Below, in pieces: positions 53,426 to 60,934 of a DNA stretch of 64,000 bases (the first letter of the stretch is position 1; every line of letters begins with the position of its first letter). The stretch lies in IMG/VR virus record IMGVR_UViG_3300036846_001209, positions 1 to 64,000 of that record. One strand, 5' to 3'. The position numbers and the translations under genes are program-made. Below the pieces are notes generated by a model, which was given only the letters and a program-made list of their open reading frames with translations, was not told the origin of the DNA and searched no databases. The DNA comes from a virus.

Positions 53426-53945
53426 GCTGATCTCCCACGCCAAACTGCTTGAAATCGTCAACTACAACCCCGAGACGGGCGTGTTCACCGCGAGGGTAGC
53501 CAGAGATCGCGTCAGGGTCGGCGACCGTCTCGGGACACCCCGACCTCGCGGCTATCTCTATTGCATGATCTTTGGGAGGAACTACGCCCTGCATCGGCTG
53601 GCGTGGTTCTACATGACCGGCAGATGGCCGGTGGGCCAGATCGATCACCGGAACCGCAAGAAGGCCGACAACCGCTGGCGCAACCTGCGTGATGCGACAG
53701 GAAGTCAGAACACGATCAACTGCATCTTGCCGCCGAATAAAGCAGGCTTCAGAGGCGTCTCGATCCACCCGAGAAGGAACGGTCAGCCGCGATATCACGC
53801 CATGCTCGCACGAACTTATCTCGGCGCTTTTGACACCGCCGAGGAGGCCTATGCCGCCTACGTCCGCGCTGCCCAGGCTCGTCATGGTGAGTTCGTTGAG
53901 CACCTCAGTCCTTCGCCGGTCCTGGCAGCCCTTTCAGGGTGCTGA
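53424..53945 (+). CDS. HNH endonuclease with AP2-like domain, antisense insertion, 173 aa
   Basis: LHRLAWFYMTGRWP, QIDHRNRKKADNRWRNLRDAT, QNTINC make an HNH_3 nuclease core, followed by GFRGVSIHPRRNGQPRYHA and YLGAFDTAEEAYAAYVRAA, an AP2/ERF-like DNA-binding domain. This pair is typical of homing endonucleases. It is the only plus-strand gene inside a long minus-strand operon. Its ATG overlaps the GNAT ATG and its end runs 41 bases into the neighbouring gene. Confidence 0.88.
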   Translation: MLISHAKLLEIVNYNPETGVFTARVARDRVRVGDRLGTPRPRGYLYCMIFGRNYALHRLAWFYMTGRWPVGQIDHRNRKKADNRWRNLRDATGSQNTINCILPPNKAGFRGVSIHPRRNGQPRYHAMLARTYLGAFDTAEEAYAAYVRAAQARHGEFVEHLSPSPVLAALSGC

Positions 53946-56883
53946 TGTGCTTCGCCCTAGACTTCAGGACGAACTGATCCAGCACCTTGCAGCCGACCTC
54001 GGGGTCGCCGTTGCCCGCGGCGCGGACCTGGGCGGGCGACAGCACATACTCGCCGCCAGCGGCGACGATCGGCACGCCCTCATCGCTGCCGCCATCGGTC
54101 GCCCGCCCGCCGCGGGAGTTCTGCAGCGCCTCGCCGTAGGGACCGGCGCCCTGGCCGTAGGGGCCGCCTGCCTGGCCGTAGGGCGCGCCGCCGAACAGGC
54201 GCCGCATCACCCGGAACCCGGCCTGGGTGTTGCCCTCGCCGTGCGCGCTGACGACGTCCGCGGGCAGCACGTAAGATCCCGACGGCACATGCATGTTGAG
54301 ATGGTCCGTCCGCCCACTGACATGCGAGTGGATCGGCCCGACATGCAGGTGGTGGCGGCGGTGGTCGAGGTTGGAGTGGAAGAGCAGCGGGCCGCCGTGA
54401 GCGCGCCCAGGCGGCTCTAGTCCTCCTCCTCCTGATCCGGGTGCTTCGGGAGGTGGCTGATTATCGCCTGGATCTGGTCGAACGACAGGTTGGCGAAGTG
54501 CGCGTGCAGCGGGTCGTCGGCGTCGATCATCACCGCCTGCTCGTGCCTTTTCGATCTCGTTGGCGACTTGGTGTGCGGCTTCTTCATAACTGATGTCCGC
54601 CGACGGGCGGCCTCCGAGGTCGCCATAGAGGCGCTTCTCATAGTACCACAGGACTGCCTGAATATCAGCAGTCGAGATGTCGTGTCCGGCCTTCTTGAGT
54701 AACTGTCTCGCCTTCTCGGTTGTCTTTAGCATGAAGGTCCGGTCGGTGGCGCGGAACGGCTGATCCTCGAGGTTCTCGAAAGCGGCCTTGTGGATGGTGT
54801 TGGCGGCCTTCTCGATCTCGGCGCGCCGCGGATTGAAGCCGGGGGGATGCTTGAAGCCGCGCTCGGCGTAGGCGTCGCGGTAGGGGACGGTGGCGGCGAG
54901 CGCCTCGTCGTCGCTCATCATGTGCGCGGGCAGGTTCCGGCGTTCGTGGTTGGTGACCAGTTGCTTGAAGCGGTCGAGGCCTTCGCGGGTCGGCTCGGGG
55001 ATCAGGGTGCCGCGGTAGCGGTTGAAGGTCCGCGACCACCAGCGGTCCATCGTCAGGTAGCCGTGGGCGCCCATCAGGTTGGCGTAGAACGCGCCCAGCT
55101 TCGGGCCGAAGAGCAGCGCCGCCATCGGCATCTTGGTGTCGGCCTGGTAGGCGGTGGAGAACGGCAGGCCCGCCTTCTTGGCGGCTTTCGCCAGTTCGCC
55201 GACGGTCGATTCCTGCATGAGGTGCTTGCGCATCCCGGCCGGACCCATCGTGTCGAACAGGCGCTGGATGTTGGAGACGTTCTGGTCGACCGAGGCCTGC
55301 CGCTGGTGGCCGCGGGAGGTGGTGAACTGGCCGGTGTTGCGGAAGTTGCCGTAGAGGTCGAGCGCTTGGCGGAAGTTCGGCACCACCTTCTGCCCGTCCG
55401 AGGTGACCGCGATCAGCGACGTCAGCAGGTGCCGCGACTCCTTCGGCGAGATGGTGCGCCCGTCCGGCAGCGTCAGCCCAGGTGCACCGCGCTTGCGGCT
55501 GAGCTCGGGGTGGATGGCGGCGAAGCGGTCGAGCGCCTTCTTGAACTTGAACGAGTACCAGCCGGCGCCGGACTTCTTCGGGGTCTTGAGCTCGTGGGCG
55601 ACCTCCTTCGCCATCCACGGCGCGATGCGGTCGCCTGCCTCCTCGGAGGTGTCGTGCCGATCGATCATCCCGGCTTCCGCGCGCTGCCGCGCCTCGAGCG
55701 CCGCGGCGACGTTGCGGACGGAGTGCTTCTGGTTGGGGTCGAGGCCCTGTGCCGCGAGCGTATCCTTGCGCTGGCGCAGCGGCAGCGAGGTGCCCCACTC
55801 CTCGTTGGTGCCGTCGATCGGGTTCGGCGTGAAGCGTGGCTCGGTGGGCATCGGGCGCTCGGCGCCAAGCATCGGCCCGCGCGCGGCCCGCATCGCGACG
55901 GCGACCGGATTGCGCTCGGCCATGAAGTCGGCGCCCAGGTTCGGCAGCGGAGCGGCCGCAGGCGGCGCGGGCGCAGGGGCTACAGGCTCGGGCGCGGCTT
56001 CCGGCATGGGTAGCGGCTCGCCAAGCCCGCCGCCCTCCTGGCGCGCTCTGCGGGCCGCGCCGCCCGCGGCGAACAACTGATCCTCGCGTCGGCCGTAGAC
56101 CGGCCTGTGCGCCAGCATCACCGGCCCCGACTGCAGCACCCGCTGGGCGCTGACGATCGGCTCCTCGGTCTTGCGGTCGTAGAAGTAGGAGTGCCGCTCG
56201 GGGTCCATGCCGACCTGAGCCCACTCGGGATCGTTGAGGTGCTGGCGGATCAGTTGGTGGATTGCGGCGGGATCTTGTTTCACCAACTTGCCATGTACCG
56301 CCGCGAAGGGCGACTTGGCCTCTCCGCTGGCGATCTTCAGCGCCGTCTTCTGGGGCATACCGAACTGAGCATCGGTGATGTGCGCCGCAGGCTCGTAGGA
56401 GAGCGGCTTCATGGTCTTGCGGTCGTGGACGACCGGCGCCCAGACGCCGTGGTTGGTGTAGGCCGGGATGTCCAGCCTGAGCGACACCGGGTGGCCCTCG
56501 GGATACTCGTGCAGTTTGCCGATCCGGTCGTGCTTATTGGACGAGAGCGCCCGCTCCAGATCGGCGCGGCTCGCTAGCGGCGGCGGCTCGGCGTAGGGGC
56601 GCACCGGCTTGAACGCCCGCACCAGGGCGCCGTAGTCGGCCCCGCCGATCTGACCGGCGGCTAACTGCTTGGCGCCCTCGGTTAGTTGCGGCACTCGCTT
56701 GGAGGCCTCGCGCGGGGTCATCGCCAGCCGGTCGGGCGCGAAACTGCCGCCACCGTCCTGGCGGCTCTGGCGCGCAGCCCGCATCGCGGCGGCGATCGCC
56801 TGGTCGCGCGGATGGCCCGCGTGGATCATCTCGGCGATGTTGCGCCCGACGACAGGCTCCGATGAACCATGCTCAAGGGGCAT
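53905..56883 (-). CDS. Large virion-associated protein with possible frameshift, 992 aa
   Basis: ATG at 56883 (MPLEHGSSEPVVG); a TTG at 56910 is also in frame. The N-terminal part (to about 100) has helical and basic segments; the middle (about 330-800) is a large soluble domain with IRLF-like helices and DISTADIQAVLWYYEKRLYGDLG near 755-777. The final 130 residues form a separate module: GRTDHLNMHVPSGSYVLPADVV and GGEYVLSPAQVRAAGNGDPEVG, known to me from phage virion proteins. Between them lies the dual-coding zone near 54417-54560. Confidence 0.7.
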   Translation of the reverse strand: MPLEHGSSEPVVGRNIAEMIHAGHPRDQAIAAAMRAARQSRQDGGGSFAPDRLAMTPREASKRVPQLTEGAKQLAAGQIGGADYGALVRAFKPVRPYAEPPPLASRADLERALSSNKHDRIGKLHEYPEGHPVSLRLDIPAYTNHGVWAPVVHDRKTMKPLSYEPAAHITDAQFGMPQKTALKIASGEAKSPFAAVHGKLVKQDPAAIHQLIRQHLNDPEWAQVGMDPERHSYFYDRKTEEPIVSAQRVLQSGPVMLAHRPVYGRREDQLFAAGGAARRARQEGGGLGEPLPMPEAAPEPVAPAPAPPAAAPLPNLGADFMAERNPVAVAMRAARGPMLGAERPMPTEPRFTPNPIDGTNEEWGTSLPLRQRKDTLAAQGLDPNQKHSVRNVAAALEARQRAEAGMIDRHDTSEEAGDRIAPWMAKEVAHELKTPKKSGAGWYSFKFKKALDRFAAIHPELSRKRGAPGLTLPDGRTISPKESRHLLTSLIAVTSDGQKVVPNFRQALDLYGNFRNTGQFTTSRGHQRQASVDQNVSNIQRLFDTMGPAGMRKHLMQESTVGELAKAAKKAGLPFSTAYQADTKMPMAALLFGPKLGAFYANLMGAHGYLTMDRWWSRTFNRYRGTLIPEPTREGLDRFKQLVTNHERRNLPAHMMSDDEALAATVPYRDAYAERGFKHPPGFNPRRAEIEKAANTIHKAAFENLEDQPFRATDRTFMLKTTEKARQLLKKAGHDISTADIQAVLWYYEKRLYGDLGGRPSADISYEEAAHQVANEIEKARAGGDDRRRRPAARALRQPVVRPDPGDNQPPPEAPGSGGGGLEPPGRAHGGPLLFHSNLDHRRHHLHVGPIHSHVSGRTDHLNMHVPSGSYVLPADVVSAHGEGNTQAGFRVMRRLFGGAPYGQAGGPYGQGAGPYGEALQNSRGGRATDGGSDEGVPIVAAGGEYVLSPAQVRAAGNGDPEVGCKVLDQFVLKSRAKHISTLKGLPGPAKD
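54417..54530 (-). CDS. Alternative-frame product in the dual-coding zone, about 37 aa
   Basis: A second frame reads IDADDPLHAHFANLSFDQI, then QAIISHLPKHPDQEEED and stop: much more protein-like than the Arg/Pro/Gly-rich reading of the main frame over the same bases. It begins at ATG 54530 or is reached by a +1 shift near GAAAAGG at about 54552. It may be the true C-terminus of the upstream domain. Confidence 0.4.
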   Translation of the reverse strand: MIDADDPLHAHFANLSFDQIQAIISHLPKHPDQEEED

Positions 56884-57328
56884 AGCTGGCGAGCCTTCCG
56901 TTCGAACCAAGGTTCCTTGCTCGGATGCGCGTGACTAGGACTCGGCGCTCTTCGATCTCCTCGCTCGACAGCGGCCGCCGCTGCCCGCTTTTGGACTTCA
57001 TCATCCTCGCGACCGCGATGGCATCCCGCGCTCGATCAGCCTTCACTGTGAGATAGGGCAGGAAGGCCTCAAGGATGTCGGCCGCATGTCGAGCGTGATA
57101 CGTGCAGGTGTAGATCGGCTTGCCTGATCGGGTCAGGCGCCGCTCCGTTCTCACATGGCCGCCGAAGACTTCAGCGAAACGCTCGACCGGCGCCCGATCA
57201 CACATCGTGACGCTGATCGTCATCATCACGCTGTTTACGCTCGTGAAGTGGTGCCGGGCACTGATCGAGCCTTCACCGTCGAAGAGGCCAGCGAGGTAGG
57301 CGATCATCTCTGCATGCGCGAGGGGCAT
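56873..57328 (-). CDS. LAGLIDADG endonuclease, 151 aa
   Basis: YLAGLFDGEGSISAR at residues about 11-25 is the LAGLIDADG helix and catalytic acid, followed by the beta-saddle (VMMTISVTMC), a VERFAEVFGGHVRTER helix-strand, and YLTVKADRARDAIAV. One motif, so it probably acts as a dimer. No intron or intein is visible around it; it is free-standing and overlaps both neighbours (TGATG, and 11 bases at the other end). Confidence 0.88.
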   Translation of the reverse strand: MPLAHAEMIAYLAGLFDGEGSISARHHFTSVNSVMMTISVTMCDRAPVERFAEVFGGHVRTERRLTRSGKPIYTCTYHARHAADILEAFLPYLTVKADRARDAIAVARMMKSKSGQRRPLSSEEIEERRVLVTRIRARNLGSNGRLASYAP

Positions 57329-57726
57329 CAGGAGTAGCTCACGGTGACTGTCTGGCCGGCGCCGGGGATCACTACCAGACCGAGACTGACGGGCAGATTC
57401 ACGAATACCGACCCGACCGCGTTCGGTATCACATAGATCACCGGGGCTGTCGCGGCGGCGCTGTTGGAGTCGACGATCGCGCCTGGCGCGGTGCCAGCGA
57501 CGGTGACGTTGACGAACGCCACCCGGCCGGGTCCCAACTTCTGCAGCAGCGGGCCGCCGCTGACCCCCGGCGCGGTCGCCATCCCGTTCAGCTGCAACAG
57601 GGTTTGCCCGAGGTTGGCGATGTTGACGGCGACGTTCTTGACCGCGGTCAGCAAGTCGCTGAGAGACGCGCCGGCTGGGCCTTGACCATGCCCTGGGTGG
57701 CCGCCGCCTGGAGTTTCGAGGGTCAT
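57328..57726 (-). CDS. Hypothetical beta-rich virion protein, 132 aa
   Basis: A Gly/Pro N-terminus, a helix (SLSDLLTAVKNVAVNIANLGQ), then beta strands with VAFVNVTVAGTAPGAIVD and VIYVIPNAVGSVFVNLP, ending GAGQTVTVSYS. It is between the gp10-like factor and the LAGLIDADG gene. Probably a small tail or decoration protein; no family name. Confidence 0.65.
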   Translation of the reverse strand: MTLETPGGGHPGHGQGPAGASLSDLLTAVKNVAVNIANLGQTLLQLNGMATAPGVSGGPLLQKLGPGRVAFVNVTVAGTAPGAIVDSNSAAATAPVIYVIPNAVGSVFVNLPVSLGLVVIPGAGQTVTVSYS

Positions 57727-59810
57727 CCGTACCTCCCGGCGGGCTGGCCGCGGTAGCGGATGCGGCCGAGGCGCCAGAACGAGCCGATGTCGGACGACAT
57801 GATCTGCATGGCGAAGAGCCGCGCGCGGGCGCGCAGGTTGAACCACGTGGATAGCTGGGTGACGCTGAACGGCCCGATTATCCACGGGATCTGCTCGGGG
57901 AAGTCGGCCAGGAAGAAGGTGATCTGCATGGTGGCGTTCTGCGGCGCGCCGTACTCGCCGTAGCGGAAGTCGGGCCACATCTCGTCGACGAAGGTCTTCA
58001 TGTCCCCCTCGGAGAGGGTGAAGTAGCCGGTCTGGAAGGACGCGCTCATCGCCACCCCGTCGGCGTCGTTCGACACCTCGTGCTGGTAGATGAAGCGGCT
58101 CGTCGGATCAGCGCCGATCGGTGCTCCGAGCACGGACTGATCGATCCACGCCGAGCGCGCCAACTGGCCGTAGTCCCACCAGCCCAAGGCGTAGTTGTAC
58201 TTCAGGAAGGTGCCGACCTCGCCGTTCGACCCCAAGGTCGGGATGTACCAGGCGATCTCGTTGAAGCGGCTGTTCACCGCAACGCGGATCTTGTCGACGG
58301 CGGCCATGTCGACGTCTTGGAACGCGACGTCCCAGACCGGGCAGGCGAGCGGCTGCACGCCTTCGCTGGTCATCGAGAAGAACTGGGTCGGCCCCATCCA
58401 GTAGACGACGCCGTTGGCCGCCGCGGCCGCCTTCCTCGAGATCAGCCCGCAGCCGGTGGCGACCTCGTTGAAGCCGTAGATGTAGGGCGGCCCGATGTAC
58501 TGCATCGTCCAGATCGCAAGGTCGGTCCACAGCAGCCCTTGCTGCGGCCCCTGGATGCCGCCGACGATCTTGGAGCCGCGCGGCAGACGGAACTTGCCCG
58601 CCTGGGAGCCGGTCGCCGGATTGGGGATCCAGTTATTGAAGTTGGAGACGTCGCACCACCTGACCAGCAGCGGGTCCTGAATCCCGGTGTCGGTCGAGCC
58701 CCAGGCGATGACCTGGCGTTGCGGCATCCCAACGAAAAAGCCGTCGTTCACGGTCGGCGCGTTGGGGATCACCGAGGCCTGCGGCGCGCCCGAGGTCGGG
58801 TCCCACTGGTAGATCGGCTGGAAGAGGCTGTTGTTGACCGGGCAGCTGAGCAGCACCTGGCCGAAGTTGTCGAGCACCCAGTCCGAGGCGGTGATGAAGG
58901 CGCCGGTGGCGGGGTTGACCGCCTGCCCGCTGCCGCCGAACGGGCCGACGCCGAAACCACCCACGCCGAAGCCGGTGGGCGGCTGGGTCGGGCCGATGCC
59001 GAACGAGTAGAGGATGCGCGCCGCGCCGCCGTTCACGGTGGCGGTCGCCGCCGAGGTGGCGCTGGCGTTGGCGATGATCGTGAAGCTGTTCGGCCCGAGG
59101 ATGGTCTGGACGGCGTAGTTGCCGAAGACGGTGACGCCGCCGACCGGCGTCGCCACCAGCACCGAGTAGTTCTGGCCGGGCGTCAGCCCGTGGTTGGTCA
59201 GCCCGACGGTGACCACCGGCGAGCCCACGGTGGTGGTGTAGGTGGCGACCGAGCCCGGCGAATCGGTGGTCGCTGCCGGCAGTGGGTTGCCCAGCACGTC
59301 GGTGGCGGTGATCTGGTACTGGGTCGCGTTGATCGCAGTGACCGGGTAGGCGCCGACGAGGTGCAGACCACCGACGCTGATGTTGGTCTGGATGTAGACG
59401 GTGTCGAACGAGGTGACGTTCGGCAGCGTCGGGTCGGTGATGATCACGTTCGGCGAACCGGCGGTGGTCGCGAAGGCGATGGTCGGGTTGGTGGTCGCGG
59501 TGGTCGGGGTGATGTCGCTCACCACGCCGCCGGTGACCACCGCAAGCTGGCTGCGCCCGCCATAGGCCTCGGTGCCGTAGGCGAGGTGCTTGACCGCGTT
59601 GGTGTCTTCCCAACCCCAGAGCGCCCGCACCTTGGCGGGCGTCGCCGTGGCGAGGTACTTGGCCCAGCCGCCCAGCTTCTGCACCATCGGGCGCTGGTCG
59701 TCGTCGTACTGGTAGCGGATCAGTTGGCTGGCCGAGAGGCCGAACTGGTTGAGCGCCGGGGTCCGATTGACGTTCACACCATCGGCGAGCTCGACGGGCT
59801 GGTGGGGCAT
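57723..59810 (-). CDS. Tail stabilisation factor, P22 gp10-like, 695 aa
   Basis: Long beta-rich protein with repeated blade-like segments (KVRALWGWEDTNAVKHLAYG, GGIQGPQQGLLWTDLAIWTM, GVVYWMGPTQFFSMTS, DVDMAAVDKIRVAVNSRFNEIAWYIP), a pattern shared with the beta-propeller tail factors that plug the portal in P22-like phages. It follows the gp4-like adaptor gene, the expected order. The region around 90-270 is Thr/Gly-rich and may be an inserted Ig-like unit. ATG near the CTCGAG-ATG junction. Confidence 0.7.
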   Translation of the reverse strand: MPHQPVELADGVNVNRTPALNQFGLSASQLIRYQYDDDQRPMVQKLGGWAKYLATATPAKVRALWGWEDTNAVKHLAYGTEAYGGRSQLAVVTGGVVSDITPTTATTNPTIAFATTAGSPNVIITDPTLPNVTSFDTVYIQTNISVGGLHLVGAYPVTAINATQYQITATDVLGNPLPAATTDSPGSVATYTTTVGSPVVTVGLTNHGLTPGQNYSVLVATPVGGVTVFGNYAVQTILGPNSFTIIANASATSAATATVNGGAARILYSFGIGPTQPPTGFGVGGFGVGPFGGSGQAVNPATGAFITASDWVLDNFGQVLLSCPVNNSLFQPIYQWDPTSGAPQASVIPNAPTVNDGFFVGMPQRQVIAWGSTDTGIQDPLLVRWCDVSNFNNWIPNPATGSQAGKFRLPRGSKIVGGIQGPQQGLLWTDLAIWTMQYIGPPYIYGFNEVATGCGLISRKAAAAANGVVYWMGPTQFFSMTSEGVQPLACPVWDVAFQDVDMAAVDKIRVAVNSRFNEIAWYIPTLGSNGEVGTFLKYNYALGWWDYGQLARSAWIDQSVLGAPIGADPTSRFIYQHEVSNDADGVAMSASFQTGYFTLSEGDMKTFVDEMWPDFRYGEYGAPQNATMQITFFLADFPEQIPWIIGPFSVTQLSTWFNLRARARLFAMQIMSSDIGSFWRLGRIRYRGQPAGRYG

Positions 59811-59817
59811 CTCGAGT

Positions 59818-60600
59818 TCATGTCCGCGTCGGGGTGGCGACCGGCGACGGAGCTCGCGATGTCCAGGCGTCGGCTTCGAAGCGCTTGCGGTACTCCTCCT
59901 TGTCCACCGCGGCCAGCAGCGTGCCGTACTGCGTCTCGTAGGAGAGCGCCATCTGCGGGTCGTCGGACTGGCGCCCGAAGTCGCGCTGATAGGCGCTGAC
60001 GTAGATCATGCACGCCATCACCAGAAGGTCCGGCAGCCAAGTTGAGATCCACGTGGTCCCGACATTGGCCTGGGCGGCAGTGGCGTAGGTGGTGAGCGAC
60101 GGCGCGCGCATGGTGCCGTAGAGCGAGACTGGATAAGCGATATCGGGCGGCGGTCCGAACAGGATCATGTTGCCGGTGAGGCCGCCGGTCGCGAAGTCGC
60201 CACCGCCCATCGCGAACACCGTCGGCGCCCCCGGCGCCGAGTCGCCCGGCCAGCAGACGTTGAGGTAGGGAATCGAGACGGGCAGCACCGACCTCCACCC
60301 ACTTTTGCCGCCGATGTTGATCTCCACCATCTGGATGACCACGAAGTCGGCGGGGGGCACCGACAGCCACTGATAACCCGGCGTCAGCGTGTAGCCGGCG
60401 CGGGCCGTCTGCGTCGCCAGGAGCTCGAGATCGCGTTGAATCCGCTGTTCTGCGTAGTTCAGCATCTGCGGGATCAGCGCGGTGAAGTTTGGGTCGACGC
60501 CCTGCAGCACACCGCTCACCATCTGCGTCTGGTAGGGCGCCAGCAGCGCCACCTGGGTGACAAGGCCGTTGTAGGTGAGGGCGGTCGGGGCGCCAGCCAT
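59818..60600 (-). CDS. Head-to-tail adaptor, P22 gp4-like, 260 aa
   Basis: MLNYAEQRIQRDLELLATQ and TPGYQWLSVPPADFVVIQMVEI, then TWLPDLLVMACMIYVSAYQRDFG and YGTLLAAVDKEEYRKRF match the adaptor family that closes the portal in podoviruses. ATG one base after the upstream stop (TGAG-ATG). It precedes the gp10-like gene, as in P22-type phages. Confidence 0.75.
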   Translation of the reverse strand: MAGAPTALTYNGLVTQVALLAPYQTQMVSGVLQGVDPNFTALIPQMLNYAEQRIQRDLELLATQTARAGYTLTPGYQWLSVPPADFVVIQMVEINIGGKSGWRSVLPVSIPYLNVCWPGDSAPGAPTVFAMGGGDFATGGLTGNMILFGPPPDIAYPVSLYGTMRAPSLTTYATAAQANVGTTWISTWLPDLLVMACMIYVSAYQRDFGRQSDDPQMALSYETQYGTLLAAVDKEEYRKRFEADAWTSRAPSPVATPTRT

Positions 60601-60601
60601 C

Positions 60602-60934
60602 TCAGAGGCTCGGGATCGGCGCGTCGGGCGGCGCCGTGGGCGGGACCAGCGGGTCTTGCGAGGGGCGGCTGACAAACAGCGGCGCTTGGCCGATGGCCGC
60701 CGGCATCTCCACCCCGTCGAACGGGTTGATCTCGGGCAACGCCGCGCCTGCCGATCCGAAGTAGCCGGGGGCGACGCCGGCATCCTGCTCCAGCGCGCGC
60801 ATCAGGTTGGAGAACGTCGCGTAGGCAAAGGCCACTGAGAGCGCCTGCTGCGGCGCGGTGATGGTGGTGCGCAGGATGTCCAGCGCCTCACGCGCCCGCA
60901 CGCCCCTGCCGTTCAGTTCTCGCGGATCGATCAC
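60602..60934 (-). CDS. Hypothetical tail-block protein, 110 aa
   Basis: GTG start with AGGAGG 5-6 bases upstream and a GTGA overlap with the tailspike gene. Helical N-terminal half (AREALDILRTTITAPQQALSV, SNLMRALEQDAG), Pro-rich C-terminal half. It may be a small structural partner of adaptor or spike. Confidence 0.65.
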   Translation of the reverse strand: MIDPRELNGRGVRAREALDILRTTITAPQQALSVAFAYATFSNLMRALEQDAGVAPGYFGSAGAALPEINPFDGVEMPAAIGQAPLFVSRPSQDPLVPPTAPPDAPIPSL

